A DNA stretch of 64,000 bases, taken from UBA5069 sp963773745. Lineage in GTDB: Bacteria > Chloroflexota > Anaerolineae > Caldilineales > Caldilineaceae. Below, one piece after another: positions 35,551 through 45,334 of the stretch. The stretch is taken from positions 2,108,001 through 2,172,000 of the forward strand of contig CAVZCL010000005.1 in the NCBI GenBank assembly GCA_963773745.1, given 5' to 3'. The notes beneath the pieces are model-generated. The model made no database searches, had not been told where the DNA came from, and saw nothing but the letters and a program-made list of their open reading frames with translations. The translations under genes and the position numbers were made by a program. Each line of letters starts with the position of its first letter. Position 1 is the first letter of the stretch.

Positions 35551-37028
35551 TCAAGTCAGTGCCTGCACCACCGCGTGCTGCCAGCCGGCCCAGCGCGCCG
35601 CATGCTCTGCCGGCGAGAGTTGGGGCGTGTAGCAATCATACGCCGCCGGCAGCTGCTTCAGCCCAGCCAGCGTCTGCACGCCGGCCCCCACCATGCCGCT
35701 GTAGACAGCGCCCAGCGCCGACAATTCGGGCACTTGCGCGGCATAGACCGTGCACTGTGCAACGTCGGCTACACATTGCATAAGAAAGCGGTTGCGCACA
35801 GCGCCGCCGTCGGCGTGGATCTGCTGGAGTTTGATGCCTGCGTCGGCCTCCATGCTGCGCAGCGCGTCGGTGATGACAAAGGCAATGGACTCGAGCGCAG
35901 CACGCACAACATGCGGCGCGCGTGCTCGCCGGCGTAAGCCCGGTGATCAGCGCACGTGCATTCGGCGCCCAGTAGGGTGCACTCAGGCCGACAAACGCCG
36001 GCACCAGGTAGACGCCGCCCGTATCCGGCACGGAGCATGCCAGCGCTTCGCTCTCCGCCACATCCTGAATCAGCCCCAACTGATCGCGCAGCCAGGCAAT
36101 GGTTGCGCCCGTGTAGTTGGTAATTCCTTCAAGCGCGTAGGTTGGCGCGCCCTCCAGCACCCAGCCAATCGTCGTGACACTGCCCTGCTCTGAATGGACC
36201 GGCTCCACACCAAGCGTAAGCAGCAGCGAACTCCCCGTGCCGAAAGTGACTTTGGCGCTGCCCGGCGCAAAGCAGCGCTGGGCAAAGAGCGCCGCCTGCG
36301 AGTCTCCCATGACGCCGCAAATGGGCATGGGTGCCGACAGCAGCCCTGCGAGCGTTGTCTCACCAAAGGCTGCGGCGCTGTCACGAACTTCGGGCAGGCG
36401 CGGAAAGTCGAAGCCGAAGCGCGTGCAAAGCTCGTCGCTCCAGGCCAGACGCGTAAATGTCATAGAGCAGCGTGCGCGACGCGTTGGTGGCATCGGTGGC
36501 GTAGACTGCGCCGCCCGTCAGTCGATAGATGAGGTAGGTGTCGATCGTGCCGAAGAGGGCGCGTCCGTCGGCCAACGCCGCGGCGAGATCGGGGCGGCTG
36601 TCGAGCAGCTGGCGCAGCTTGGGGGCTGGGAAGTAGGTGTCAACGCGCAGGCCCGTGCGGGCGCTCACAACCGCCTCATGGCCGGCGTCAATCCAGGCGC
36701 GGCAGACGGGCTCGCCGCGCCGGCACTGCCAGACGATGGCATTGTGCAGGGGTTCACCGGTGGCGCGATCGAAGATCACAAAGGTCTCACGCTGGTTTGT
36801 AATGCTGAGCGCGGTGGCCCCTGCCGCCTCCGGGTGTTGCACGAGCAGCATACGCAGCGCTTCTATCGTGTTGGCATAGATGGCAGCGGCGTCGTGCTCC
36901 ACCCAGCCCGGCTGCGGGTAGATTTGCGCATGGGGGATGGATGTTTGCGCGCACAAGGCGCCCTCGGCGTCGAAGAGAAGCGCCTTGGTTGCAGATGTGC
37001 TTTGATCAAGCGCCAGAAAGTAGCTCAT
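35551..37028 (-). CDS. FGGY-family carbohydrate kinase, glycerol-kinase-like, about three frameshifts
   Basis: About 490 residues. The N-terminal ATP domain has ALDQSTSATKALLFD and ITNQRETFVIFDRATGEPLH, the latter closest to glycerol kinases. An extra base near 36450-36456 precedes RLAWSDELCTRFGF, and FGTGSSLLLTLG and GGVYLVPAFVGLSAPYW follow. Two indels at 35915-35945 lead into RAALESIAFVITDALRS and QIHADGGAVRNRFLMQ, ending QALT. It is the last gene of an operon with an RbsABC-type transporter and transketolase, so the substrate may be a tetritol, pentulose or related polyol and not glycerol. Confidence 0.8.
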
Positions 37029-37227
37029 GGTTCGGCTCATAATGGTAGGGTGGAATCAAATGCTGTCGAGACCCGATTCCTGCGCCGCCTGCTCGGCATA
37101 ATGCCCGTGGACTTCCCATCCGAAGCAGTTCGTAAACGCCTCAGCCAACACCGGTGCCGTGCGTGAAGCGTTTATGCTCTCGTGGTGCTCAGGATTGGGA
37201 CGAAGCGGTGTTGCAGAAAACGGCTTT

Positions 37228-37260
37228 GGTGGGGAGGGGGAGATTATCCCCCTCCCCACC
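37228..37260 (-). terminator. Intergenic hairpin after the sugar-binding protein gene
   Basis: A perfect 14-base stem (37228-37241 with 37247-37260) and a 5-base loop, without a T-tract on the minus strand. Hairpins here often protect the abundant binding-protein mRNA and reduce expression of the following gene (here the kinase). Confidence 0.55.
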
Positions 37261-37297
37261 TTTCAAAGGAGAAGAGCCAACGCGAATTACAGTGGTG

Positions 37298-38356
37298 CTA
37301 CGGGGCCACAACACACGGCTCGGTCGAGCCGGTGGGGGCGAAGGTCTCATACTGGCAGGCATTCTCTGCGGTGAGCAGCACCATGTCGATGGACTGCTTC
37401 TCGGGCTTGCCGGTGCTGCCTGTTGTGATATAGGCGTCGGCCTGGATTGCAGCCTGGTTTGCCATTTCGGCAACGGGCTGCAGCGAAGTGGCCTTGAGTT
37501 CGCCCTGCATGATGGACTGAATGGCGTCGTCACTGCCGTCAAAGCCCACAACGATCACATCGTCGCGCCCTGCGGCGATGAGCGCAGCCTGTGCGCCAAG
37601 CGCCATTGTGTCATTGCCTGCAATGACGCCGGAGATCTCGGGGTTGGCCTGGAGGATGGTCTCCATGACGCCGTAGGCCTCGGTCTGGCTCCAGTTGGCT
37701 GTTTGCTGGGCAACCATTTCCATGTCGGGAATTTCGTCAATCACGTCGTGGTAGCCCTGCGAGCGAACCTGTGCGTTGGTGTCGGTGTCGCGGCCCGTCA
37801 GCTCAACATACTTGCCCGTCTCGCCCATCAACTCGACGAAGTACTCGGCAAGGATTGTTGCGCCCTGGTAGTTGTTGGAGACGATCTGCGATACGGCGAC
37901 GCCTTCCTGGCTAATTTCACGGTCGACGAGGAAGCTGGGAATGCCTGCATCCGCAGCCTTCTGCACTGCTGCCACAGACGCATCTGCGCCGGCGTTGTCC
38001 AGAATGATGGCCGAGGCGGAGCGTGCGATGCAGGTCTCGAAGAGCTCCATCTGCTTGTTGGCGTCGTCATCATGCACAAGGTTGAGTGGCTCGTAACCGA
38101 GTTCAGTTGCCTTGGCAGCAGCAATTTCCTGCATGGCGCCAAAGAAGGGATTCTCAACAGCGGGAACGATAACGCAAATCACCTTGGCGCCGGCTGCGTC
38201 AGCGGCAGGAGCCTCAGCGGCAGGAGCCTCGGCGGCTGGGGCTTCAGCGGCAGGGGCCTCAGCGGGCGCAGCGGGTGCAGCCGCGGGGGCGGCACAGCCT
38301 GCCAGCAACGAGAGTACAACGAGCAGCGAGAAGAGTGCGACAAAGGTACGCTTCAT
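37298..38356 (-). CDS. Ribose-type ABC transporter substrate-binding lipoprotein
   Basis: 352 residues. The signal peptide ends LLAGC, followed by four tandem AEAPA units (about 30-52, a 15-base DNA repeat) as a linker. The peripheral binding domain type 4 has VIVPAVENPFFGAMQEIA, ILDNAGADAS, LVDREI and GNDTMALGA. ATG 38356 follows AGGAAAGGACACC. Works with the permease and ATPase upstream. The ligand is unknown; the operon suggests a sugar or polyol that enters the pentose phosphate pathway. Confidence 0.9.
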   Translation of the reverse strand: MKRTFVALFSLLVVLSLLAGCAAPAAAPAAPAEAPAAEAPAAEAPAAEAPAADAAGAKVICVIVPAVENPFFGAMQEIAAAKATELGYEPLNLVHDDDANKQMELFETCIARSASAIILDNAGADASVAAVQKAADAGIPSFLVDREISQEGVAVSQIVSNNYQGATILAEYFVELMGETGKYVELTGRDTDTNAQVRSQGYHDVIDEIPDMEMVAQQTANWSQTEAYGVMETILQANPEISGVIAGNDTMALGAQAALIAAGRDDVIVVGFDGSDDAIQSIMQGELKATSLQPVAEMANQAAIQADAYITTGSTGKPEKQSIDMVLLTAENACQYETFAPTGSTEPCVVAP

Positions 38357-38387
38357 GGTGTCCTTTCCTCCTGATAGATACTTCGGC

Positions 38388-38427
38388 AACTGCGGTATCG
38401 GGTAACTGCGGTATCGGGTAACTGCGG
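38388..38427. repeat. Tandem 16-bp repeat, 2.5 copies
   Basis: AACTGCGGTATCGGGT at 38388-38403 and 38404-38419, then AACTGCGG. Sits between the permease and binding-protein genes, just upstream of the binding protein ribosome site. No function assigned. Confidence 0.7.
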
Positions 38428-38517
38428 ACGCAATACAACTTGTGACAAAGCACTTTGGGGAGTGCAGTCGTGCGTACGCCCCAAAGAATCACACGCAGGG
38501 AAGCCTCGACGCGTCGA

Positions 38518-39594
38518 TCAACCACCAAGGTCGCGCTGCTTCTGGAGCGCAATCCGCTCCTGCATGCGCGCCTGCAATTGGTCAATGATGACGGCGAGTA
38601 CAATGACAATGCCTTTGATGACTTGTTGCCAGAAGGACGAAACGCCAATCATGATCAGCCCGTCGTTGAGGATGCCGATGACGAATGCGCCGATGATGGT
38701 GCCGCCAATGCCGCCGCGTCCGCCCGATAGCGATGTTCCACCCAGGACCACAGCGGCAATTGCGTTCAGTTCAAACGATTCACCCGTAGCCGGATGCGAG
38801 GCCACGAGTTGCGAGGCAATGATCAGCCCGACCATGGCAGCGCAGAAGCCGCTGATCATGTAGACAAGGGTCTTGATACGCTTGACCTTGACGCCGGAGA
38901 GCTCGGCTGCGCGCTCGTTGCCGCCGATGGCATAAACGCGCCGCCCAAAAGGCGTGCGCGTGGCTACGAATGCTGCCACCACAGCAAAGATCACCATGAT
39001 CCAGATGGACCAATTGATTGACAGGAATTGCCCGGCCCCAAGCTGGGGAAAGCCCGTGTTGTTGAGCTCGGGACGGCCCACGATATTGGCGAAGGTATAG
39101 CCGTTGTTCAGCAGCAACGCCATGCCGCGCGCCACGTAGAGCATGCCAAGCGTGGCAATGAAGGGGGCGACGTTGAAGCGTGTGATGATCCAGCCCGTTA
39201 TCGCACCCATCGTCATGCCCAACGCCAGGACGATCACCATGACCAGCCAGACCGAGGGGTAGGCAATGATGCCGAACATGGGCAACTGAATGCCGTTGTT
39301 GATGAGCAGGCCAGCCATCATGGCCGAGAGCCCCACTATCGAGCCTACGGAAAGGTCAATGCCGCCGGTGAGGATGACAAAGGTCATGCCGATACCCAGA
39401 ATGGCATTGAGTGCGACGTGCTTGGAGACAATCCCGATGTTGGCCGCATCGAGGAAGTTGGGCGCGACAAAGGCAAAGATGATCAGCACCACGATCAACA
39501 CGATGAAGGCGCGGGCGCGCAGCAGCAACTGCTGCACATCGGTCATCGACCAGGAACTTTTCGTGGATGAAGCGGAGGCGGCAATCTGGCTCAT
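38518..39594 (-). CDS. Ribose-type ABC transporter permease (RbsC family)
   Basis: 358 residues, eight to ten membrane helices. Family landmarks ILTGGIDLSVGSIVGL, FIATLGMLYVARG and the cytoplasmic loop YAIGGNERAAELSGV are clear. Its ATG overlaps the ATPase stop by four bases. The C-terminal tail (RMQERIALQKQRDLGG) is charged. Confidence 0.92.
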   Translation of the reverse strand: MSQIAASASSTKSSWSMTDVQQLLLRARAFIVLIVVLIIFAFVAPNFLDAANIGIVSKHVALNAILGIGMTFVILTGGIDLSVGSIVGLSAMMAGLLINNGIQLPMFGIIAYPSVWLVMVIVLALGMTMGAITGWIITRFNVAPFIATLGMLYVARGMALLLNNGYTFANIVGRPELNNTGFPQLGAGQFLSINWSIWIMVIFAVVAAFVATRTPFGRRVYAIGGNERAAELSGVKVKRIKTLVYMISGFCAAMVGLIIASQLVASHPATGESFELNAIAAVVLGGTSLSGGRGGIGGTIIGAFVIGILNDGLIMIGVSSFWQQVIKGIVIVLAVIIDQLQARMQERIALQKQRDLGG

Positions 39595-41165
39595 GAGGCT
39601 GGATCCTGTAACTGAGGGTCGACCAAAGGGGCAGGGGAGAGAACTACACCGGAAGCGCCGTGCCCAACGGCGGAGGCCGCAACAAGCGCTTCCTCGGTGG
39701 CTTCTTCGCGCAGGAATTCGCCGGTAATCGCACCGCGGCTCATGACGAGAATGCGGTCGGACATGGCAAGCACTTCCTTGAGTTCAGAAGAAATGAAGAG
39801 CATGCCATAACCCTGGCTCGCGAGGCTTGCCATGAGCGCAAAGATTTCGGATTTGGCGTTCACGTCGATGCCGCGGCTCGGCTCGTCGAGCAGGAGCAGG
39901 CGCGGCGAGGTGAGCAGGCCTTTGGCCACGACAACTTTCTGCTGGTTGCCGCCGCTGAGCGAGGTGATAATCTGCGCGGGGTTGGCCACGCGCACGCCCA
40001 GTTCCTTGATCAAGCGCGCGCTTGCTGCGCTCTCCTTGCTGCGCCGCAGGTAGGGCAAAAATGCACCCAGGTAGCTTTCGAGGCTGGCGATGAGCATGTT
40101 GTGCTCAACTGAAAGGGTTTGCACCAGGCCATCGCGTTGGCGGTCCTCGGGAACGAGCACAATACCGGCGCCAATGCGGTCGGCCACGGTGCGCGCCGTC
40201 ACTTCCTTGCCCCCCAGGAAGATGCGCCCGGTGGCGGTGGGGTGACGACCGGCCAGGCACTCAAAAAGCTCCGAGCGGCCTGCGCCCATGAGGCCGTAAA
40301 TGCCCACAACCTCCCCTTGGCGCACGCTCAGCGAAACATGGTCCACGGCAAAGCCGCCGTGGCGCGGCAGGGTGATCTCCTCAATCCGCAACAGTTCGTC
40401 ACCCAGCGTGCCTTTTTGTTTGTGGAAGAGCGCGGCAGGGTTCTTGCCCACCATCTTCTCAATAATCCAGGCAATGCTGATGTTGGCAACGCGCTCCTCG
40501 GCCACAAGCTGTCCGTCGCGCAACACGGTGACGGTGTCACAAATCTGCATCACTTCTTCAAGTTTGTGCGAGATGTAGACAATGGAAACGCCTGTCGCCT
40601 TGAGCTCGCGGATCACCTTGAAGAGCCCGGCAACTTCAGCCACGCTCAGGGCTGAGGTTGGCTCATCCATGATCAGCACGCGCACATCCTGGGCCAGCGC
40701 CTTCGCAATTTCAACGACCTGCTGCTGGCCAATGCGCAACTCGCTAACAAGCATGTCAGGGTCGATGGTGTGGCCCAGCCGCTGAATGAGCGCGGCGGTT
40801 TGCCTGTGCTGCTCCTTGCGGTTGACGACACCATTGGGTGCAATTTCGCGCCCCAGAAAGATGTTCTCTGCCACGCTAAGGTTGGCGCAGAGGTTCAACT
40901 CCTGGTAGATAATGCCAATGCCCAGCGCCTCGGCATCATGCGTGGAGTGCAGGTGAATCTCTTCGCCATCGAGCAGAAGCCGCCCTGTCGTTGGGCGCTC
41001 CACCCCGGCCACGATCTTCATGAGCGTGGACTTGCCCGCGCCATTTTCGCCAATGAGCGCGTTGACCTGGCTGCGGTGGACGTTGAAATCCACCTTGTTG
41101 AGGGCGAGCGTGCCGGGAAAGACCTTGCTCACCTGCTCGGCGCGGCAGAATAATGTCATGGCCAT
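39591..41165 (-). CDS. Sugar ABC transporter ATP-binding protein (RbsA/MglA family, two nucleotide-binding domains)
   Basis: About 524 residues. The first domain has Walker A GENGAGKST and signature LRIGQQQ with VLIMDEPTSAL; the second has the degenerate GLMGAGRSE and LSGGNQQK with LLLLDEPSRGID. This asymmetry is typical of RbsA-like proteins. The start is uncertain between ATG 41165 and 41159; neither has a strong ribosome site. Confidence 0.91.
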   Translation of the reverse strand: MAMTLFCRAEQVSKVFPGTLALNKVDFNVHRSQVNALIGENGAGKSTLMKIVAGVERPTTGRLLLDGEEIHLHSTHDAEALGIGIIYQELNLCANLSVAENIFLGREIAPNGVVNRKEQHRQTAALIQRLGHTIDPDMLVSELRIGQQQVVEIAKALAQDVRVLIMDEPTSALSVAEVAGLFKVIRELKATGVSIVYISHKLEEVMQICDTVTVLRDGQLVAEERVANISIAWIIEKMVGKNPAALFHKQKGTLGDELLRIEEITLPRHGGFAVDHVSLSVRQGEVVGIYGLMGAGRSELFECLAGRHPTATGRIFLGGKEVTARTVADRIGAGIVLVPEDRQRDGLVQTLSVEHNMLIASLESYLGAFLPYLRRSKESAASARLIKELGVRVANPAQIITSLSGGNQQKVVVAKGLLTSPRLLLLDEPSRGIDVNAKSEIFALMASLASQGYGMLFISSELKEVLAMSDRILVMSRGAITGEFLREEATEEALVAASAVGHGASGVVLSPAPLVDPQLQDPAS

Positions 41166-41231
41166 CGGCCATGGGCGTTGCAATACCGCCTGCGCTTGTG
41201 GGTTGAATCGATGCAGTAGCCATGGGGCAGC

Positions 41232-41930
41232 CTATTCGACGACCTGCAACTGAACCGGGACTACGGTGATTGTGCCAACGTTGATGTCGACCAGGTTGAA
41301 GGTGCGAATGCCAATTGCCCCTGTGAACTCCACAGTCTTGCCAACGAGCGTCGTCTTGTCCAGCGGGTCGAGCACCTCACCGGCAATCCGCTTGTTGATT
41401 TCGTTGCCAACCTTGCCGAATTCCGTCTGTTCACGAAAATCTCCAAAGTTGATAAAGCCAACCGCGTCGCGTACGGCCGTCTCGTCACTGGGAATGCGCG
41501 GGCCCAGATAAATGCGCACCTGGATTGGGCCATCGTAGCCCTCAAGCTCTATCGCCATGAAGCCGGACCGGGATGTTGTATCGACTGCCGTGACCACGCC
41601 GCGCCCGCGCACAAGGTAGACGTGCGCTTCACCCACGGTGATGGAGCCGTACTGGTTGGCCACTTCGGTGAGTTGCTCTTTCTGGCCTATCCCCTTGGCG
41701 TCAATCTCCATGGCCGAAAGCACCAGGCTCAAGTCCACCGCGTTTTCTTCGACCGTGGGTAGAATGCGGCTTTGCCAATTCGCCTCCACATAACCCGGCG
41801 CGTCGAACTTCTCGGCTTCCTTTTGCGCTTCAACCTCCGCAATCGGCACGATGGTAATCGCCGATGGAAGCATCGCAATAAAGCCAACGAGTATGAGCAG
41901 ACCGATAGTCCAGGGTAGATAGCGTTTCAT
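41232..41930 (-). CDS. DUF2291-family predicted periplasmic lipoprotein-like protein
   Basis: 232 residues with one N-terminal membrane anchor (YLPWTIGLLILVGFIAML) and an extracytoplasmic domain: GYVEANWQSRILP, VDTTSRSGFMAIEL, AVRDAVGFINFGDF, LDPLDKTTLVGKTVEFTGA. This matches DUF2291, which is regularly found next to RbsABC-type transporters and split transketolases. Unlike many members it has no lipobox Cys; the anchor seems uncleaved. Role presumably in sugar uptake, not established. Confidence 0.8.
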   Translation of the reverse strand: MKRYLPWTIGLLILVGFIAMLPSAITIVPIAEVEAQKEAEKFDAPGYVEANWQSRILPTVEENAVDLSLVLSAMEIDAKGIGQKEQLTEVANQYGSITVGEAHVYLVRGRGVVTAVDTTSRSGFMAIELEGYDGPIQVRIYLGPRIPSDETAVRDAVGFINFGDFREQTEFGKVGNEINKRIAGEVLDPLDKTTLVGKTVEFTGAIGIRTFNLVDINVGTITVVPVQLQVVE

Positions 41931-42031
41931 AGGCCTGGGTGGTTTGTGAATGGAATGGAAGCGAGCTGGAAGTGCAGGAAGTCAGGCAGTGCAGGCAGTG
42001 CAGGAAGTGCAGATACTGCGCCGGTATTTGC

Positions 42032-43027
42032 TTATCGTTGGCGCACGGTGAGCAGCAGGCTGCGCGCCGTGCGGGCCAAGCCCTCGGGCGAGATGCCGTA
42101 GTGGCTGAAGATTTCCGCCTGGCTGCCCGTCATCGTGTATTCGTCGGGTATGCCGACAACGCGGCATCGGGCGGAAGGGCCCACTTTGCATGAGCAGCGA
42201 GGCAACCAGGCTTCCCAGGCCGCCATGCACGCTGTGCTCCTCCACGGTGACAAGTGCGCTTGATGTGCGCGCCACCGCAAGGATCGCCTGTTCGTCCAGC
42301 GGCCGCAGTGTGTGCATGCTGATGACGCCCGCGTCAACGCCCTCCTGGGCAAGCAGGCCGGCGGCAAGCCAGGCTGGAGCCACCGTCTCGCCCGTGGCGA
42401 TAAAGGTCACATCTGCGCCCTGGCGCAAGACGCGTGCGCGCCCCACGTCAAAGGGCGCTTCCGCATTGGGCAGGTCGGGCATGGCTTTCTTGCCCAGGCG
42501 CAGATAGAGCGGGCGTGGCGCGGCCACGGCAGCCATGACGGCGGCGCGTGTCTCGAAGTTGTCGGCCGGCACGACAATGTCGATGTTGTTGACGGCCAGC
42601 AAGGCGGCCAGATCGTGCAGCGAGTGGTGCGTTGTGCCCAGCGCGCCGTAGCTCACCCCACGCTGATGCCCACCAGCGTCACAGGCTGATCCGAGTAGGC
42701 CACGTCGTTCTTGATCTGCTCAAAGGAGCGGGCAGTGAGAAAGCAGGCGGGCGAAACGGCGAAAACCCGCTTGCCTGCCGAGGCCAGACCGGCCGCAACG
42801 CCCACCAGCGCCTGCTCGGCAATGCCGATTTCCACAATCTGATCCGGCAAACGCTTGCCGAATTCAACCAGCCGCCCCGAGCCGCGCGAGTCGCTGGTGA
42901 CAACGAGGAGATCGCGGTTCTGCTCTGCCAGTTCAAGTAGCGTGTCGGCAAAGACCTGCTGATTCGGTTTGCCCATGGCCAGGCCAACGGGCGCGATTGT
43001 TCCGTTTTGGGTTTGGATTTCAGCCAT
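42032..43027 (-). CDS. Transketolase, C-terminal subunit, two frameshifts
   Basis: About 331 residues: pyrimidine-binding and C-terminal transketolase domains as a separate gene. VVTSDSRGSGRL, EIGIAEQALVGVAAGLA (catalytic Glu region) and VTLVGISVG come first. One G is missing in GTGGGGTGAGC near 42655, then VSYGALGTTHHSLHDLAAL and TGETVAPAWLAAGLL follow. An indel at 42170-42185 leads to GIPDEYTMTGSQAEIFSHYG. It overlaps the N-subunit gene by eight bases. Confidence 0.86.
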
Positions 43028-43901
43028 GGTTTCTTCGCCAATTCTCTTCGGCAGCATCAAGCTCCTGCATTGCCACAGCCATTTCGTGGTCCGTGGGTAC
43101 ATGATGGTGCCATTCCACATTGTCTTCCATGAAGCTGATGCCTTTGCCCTTGACGGTCTGCGCCAGAATCAGGCTCGGCTTGCCGGTGGCAAAGGGAATT
43201 GCGTTGAAGGCCGAGACAAGCGCGGCAATGTCGTTGCCATCGATGGTGCGTACTTCCATGCCAAAGGCGGTAAAGCGCTCTGCCAGCGGCTCAAGGCTCA
43301 TCACGCTCTCGGTGCGCCCGGTAATCTGCAGCGTGTTGCGGTCAACAATAACGACCAGGTTGTCGAGTTTGTAATGGGCAGCAGCCATTGCCGCCTCCCA
43401 GATCGAGCCTTCGGTCAGTTCGCCATCGCCCATGGTGACAAAGACACGGTAGGGCAGATTGTCCATGCGCGCTGCCAGCGCCATGCCCACAGCCACAGCC
43501 AGGCCATGGCCGAGCGCGCCCGTGTTCTGCTCAATGCCCGGTACTTTGCGGGTGGGGTGGCCGACGAAGTGCGAAGCCGCGCGGCAGAGCGTATCGAGTT
43601 CTCTCTCGGGAAAGAAGCCCCTGTCGGCCAGCACGGTGTAGAGCGCCTCCACCGAGTGCCCCTTGCTGTGGACGTAACGATCGCGTGCCGGGTCGGTCGG
43701 GTTGGCAGGATCCACATGCATCACGTGGTTGTAGAGCACGTTGAGAATGTCTACACACGAGAGGCTGCCCCCGGTGTGCCCGGCATTTGCCTGCTTGATA
43801 ATGCGCAGAATGGTGCGGCGAGCCGCAATCGACTTGAGGGTCAATGCGCTCACATCGGGAAGAGCGTCCGAACGCATTGGAGCCTGCGCAAGCGTGTGCA
43901 T
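43020..43901 (-). CDS. Transketolase, N-terminal (thiamine diphosphate-binding) subunit
   Basis: 293 residues. It has HTGGSLSCVDIL, SKGHSVEALYTVLADRG, TGALGHGLAVAVGMA and the ThDP motif GDGELTEGSIWEA followed by NLVVIVDRN. Split transketolases of this kind act on sugar phosphates in carbohydrate operons. First gene of the leftward operon; ATG 43901 is preceded by AGGG. Regulated presumably by the divergent SorC-type protein. Confidence 0.92.
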   Translation of the reverse strand: MHTLAQAPMRSDALPDVSALTLKSIAARRTILRIIKQANAGHTGGSLSCVDILNVLYNHVMHVDPANPTDPARDRYVHSKGHSVEALYTVLADRGFFPERELDTLCRAASHFVGHPTRKVPGIEQNTGALGHGLAVAVGMALAARMDNLPYRVFVTMGDGELTEGSIWEAAMAAAHYKLDNLVVIVDRNTLQITGRTESVMSLEPLAERFTAFGMEVRTIDGNDIAALVSAFNAIPFATGKPSLILAQTVKGKGISFMEDNVEWHHHVPTDHEMAVAMQELDAAEENWRRNHG

Positions 43902-43982
43902 ATATGGGAGCCCTGGCAAAAAAGCGCGTTGGCGAGAGTGGCCGACAAGTTCAGAAGACGTAACAGCCCACCGGCACAGCTG

Positions 43983-44070
43983 TTTGAATATTCATTCCGT
44001 TCCGCATGGAGTTTCACAGACATTGAACCACAAAGCAGCTTGCAGATCAAGCGGTTTTGAATATACATTC
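43983..44070. promoter_or_regulatory. Two-copy operator-like motif between transketolase operon and SorC-type regulator
   Basis: TTTGAATATTCATTC (43983-43997) and TTTGAATATACATTC (44056-44070) differ at one base and are 73 bases apart start to start, about seven helical turns. The core TGAATATTCA of the first is a perfect palindrome. The second overlaps the presumed -35 region of the regulator promoter, suggesting autoregulation with looping. Confidence 0.6.
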
Positions 44071-44082
44071 AGCCTGTATGAT
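44055..44082 (+). promoter_or_regulatory. Candidate promoter of the SorC-type regulator
   Basis: TTTTGA (44055-44060) and TATGAT (44077-44082) are 16 bases apart. The start codon follows 57 bases after the -10. The -35 lies within the second operator-like motif. Confidence 0.45.
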
Positions 44083-44139
44083 ACGATTCAGTCAGGCTGG
44101 GCGCACGTCTTTCCACGAGGCTGAAAAGGAAGAACAGAA

Positions 44140-45099
44140 ATGGCACGCATTGACGAGCTGCGCCTGATTGTGCGCGTCGCGCGCATGTACTACCAGTGGG
44201 ATGTCAAGCAGAGCGAGATTGCGCGCCAGCTCGGCCTCTCGCAGCCCACGGTTTCGCGCCTGCTCAGCGAAGCGCGTGCCAACGGTATCATCCGCATTTC
44301 CGTCACGGTGCCGCCCGGCGTGCACAGTGACGTGGAAGAAGAATTGGTCCACTGCTACCGGCTGCGCGACGCAATCGTTGTGGATTGCTCCAATGAGGAT
44401 GACGAGCGGCTGCTGGAACGCGAGCTGGGCAGCGGCGCGGCCTATTTCGTGGAGACATCCCTGCGCCCCAACGAGGTGATAGGTATCTCCTCATGGAGCG
44501 CTACGTTGATGGCGCTGGTCGACGCCATGCACTCCACCACGCGCAAGGGGGACATGCGCGTCGTCCAAATCCTGGGCGGCGTGGGCGACCCCTCGGCCGA
44601 AATCCACGCCAGCCGCCTCACCAGCCGCTTTGCTGATTTGATTGGCGGCCAGGCCGTCTTTCTGCCCGCACCGGGCATTGTTGGCTCTCCTGCCATGCTC
44701 AATGTCATTCTTGATGATATTTACGTGCGCGAGACAATGGCTGGATTCGAGCAGGTGACTACGGCGCTGGTCGGCATTGGCGCAATTGAGCCCTCCAAGC
44801 TGCTGGCAGCAAGCGGCAACATCTTCTCGCAAACGGAACTCGACCTGCTACGCGCGCGTGGGGCCGTGGGTGACGTGCTGCTGCGCTTCTTTGACCTGGA
44901 GGGAAAGGCCGTCTTGACACCCCTCAACGAGCGGGTGGTTTCCATGTCTCTCACGCAGTTGGCCAGGGTGGATCGCTCGGTGGGCATTGCCGGCGGCACG
45001 CGCAAACGCCCGGCAATTTTGGGCGCGCTGCGCGGCGGCTGGATCAACGTGCTGATTACGGATCAGTTTACGGCGCGTTGGTTGCTGGAGCAGGCGTAA
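44140..45099 (+). CDS. SorC/DeoR-like sugar-binding transcriptional regulator
   Basis: 319 residues. An N-terminal winged helix (RIDELRLIVRVARMYYQWDV, QSEIARQLGLSQPTVSRLL at about 25-45) precedes a SorC-type sugar-phosphate-binding domain (GISSWSATLMALVDAM, VQILGGVGDPSAEIHASRL). Known SorC proteins bind sugar phosphates and repress or activate neighbouring operons. It faces the transketolase operon, so that operon is the likely target; the effector could be the kinase product. Confidence 0.92.
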   Translation: MARIDELRLIVRVARMYYQWDVKQSEIARQLGLSQPTVSRLLSEARANGIIRISVTVPPGVHSDVEEELVHCYRLRDAIVVDCSNEDDERLLERELGSGAAYFVETSLRPNEVIGISSWSATLMALVDAMHSTTRKGDMRVVQILGGVGDPSAEIHASRLTSRFADLIGGQAVFLPAPGIVGSPAMLNVILDDIYVRETMAGFEQVTTALVGIGAIEPSKLLAASGNIFSQTELDLLRARGAVGDVLLRFFDLEGKAVLTPLNERVVSMSLTQLARVDRSVGIAGGTRKRPAILGALRGGWINVLITDQFTARWLLEQA

Positions 45100-45277
45100 A
45101 GGGCGGTCAGGCCGGCGCATCAGCGCAGTGGGGGACAATCCGAACGGGGGTGCGTCTCTTTCAGAGGGATCTGCTGATTGCCCAGTTCCACCCTCGACGG
45201 CGGCTTGCGAGGATGCAAGGGGTTCCGCGTGGCGACAATCGGTGCATCGCAGAGAGCCTGATCTGACGCGGCGGGGA

Positions 45278-45329
45278 AAAGAGCAATGACAACGCGAGGG
45301 CGCACCATGCGCCCTCGCGTTGTCATTGC
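45278..45329 (-). terminator. Strong terminator between convergent genes
   Basis: A perfect 22-base stem (45283-45304 with 45308-45329, loop CCA). On the minus strand it is followed by TCTTTTCC, so it ends the leftward lipoprotein-like gene; the stem alone may also block the SorC-gene transcript. Nothing else is seen in 45100-45282. Confidence 0.8.
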
Positions 45330-45334
45330 CGGAC

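Noticed and set aside
38204..38275. 15-base tandem repeat as possible CRISPR or minisatellite
   Set aside because: It encodes the AEAPA linker of a binding lipoprotein in frame; there are no spacers. No CRISPR-like array was seen anywhere in the window.
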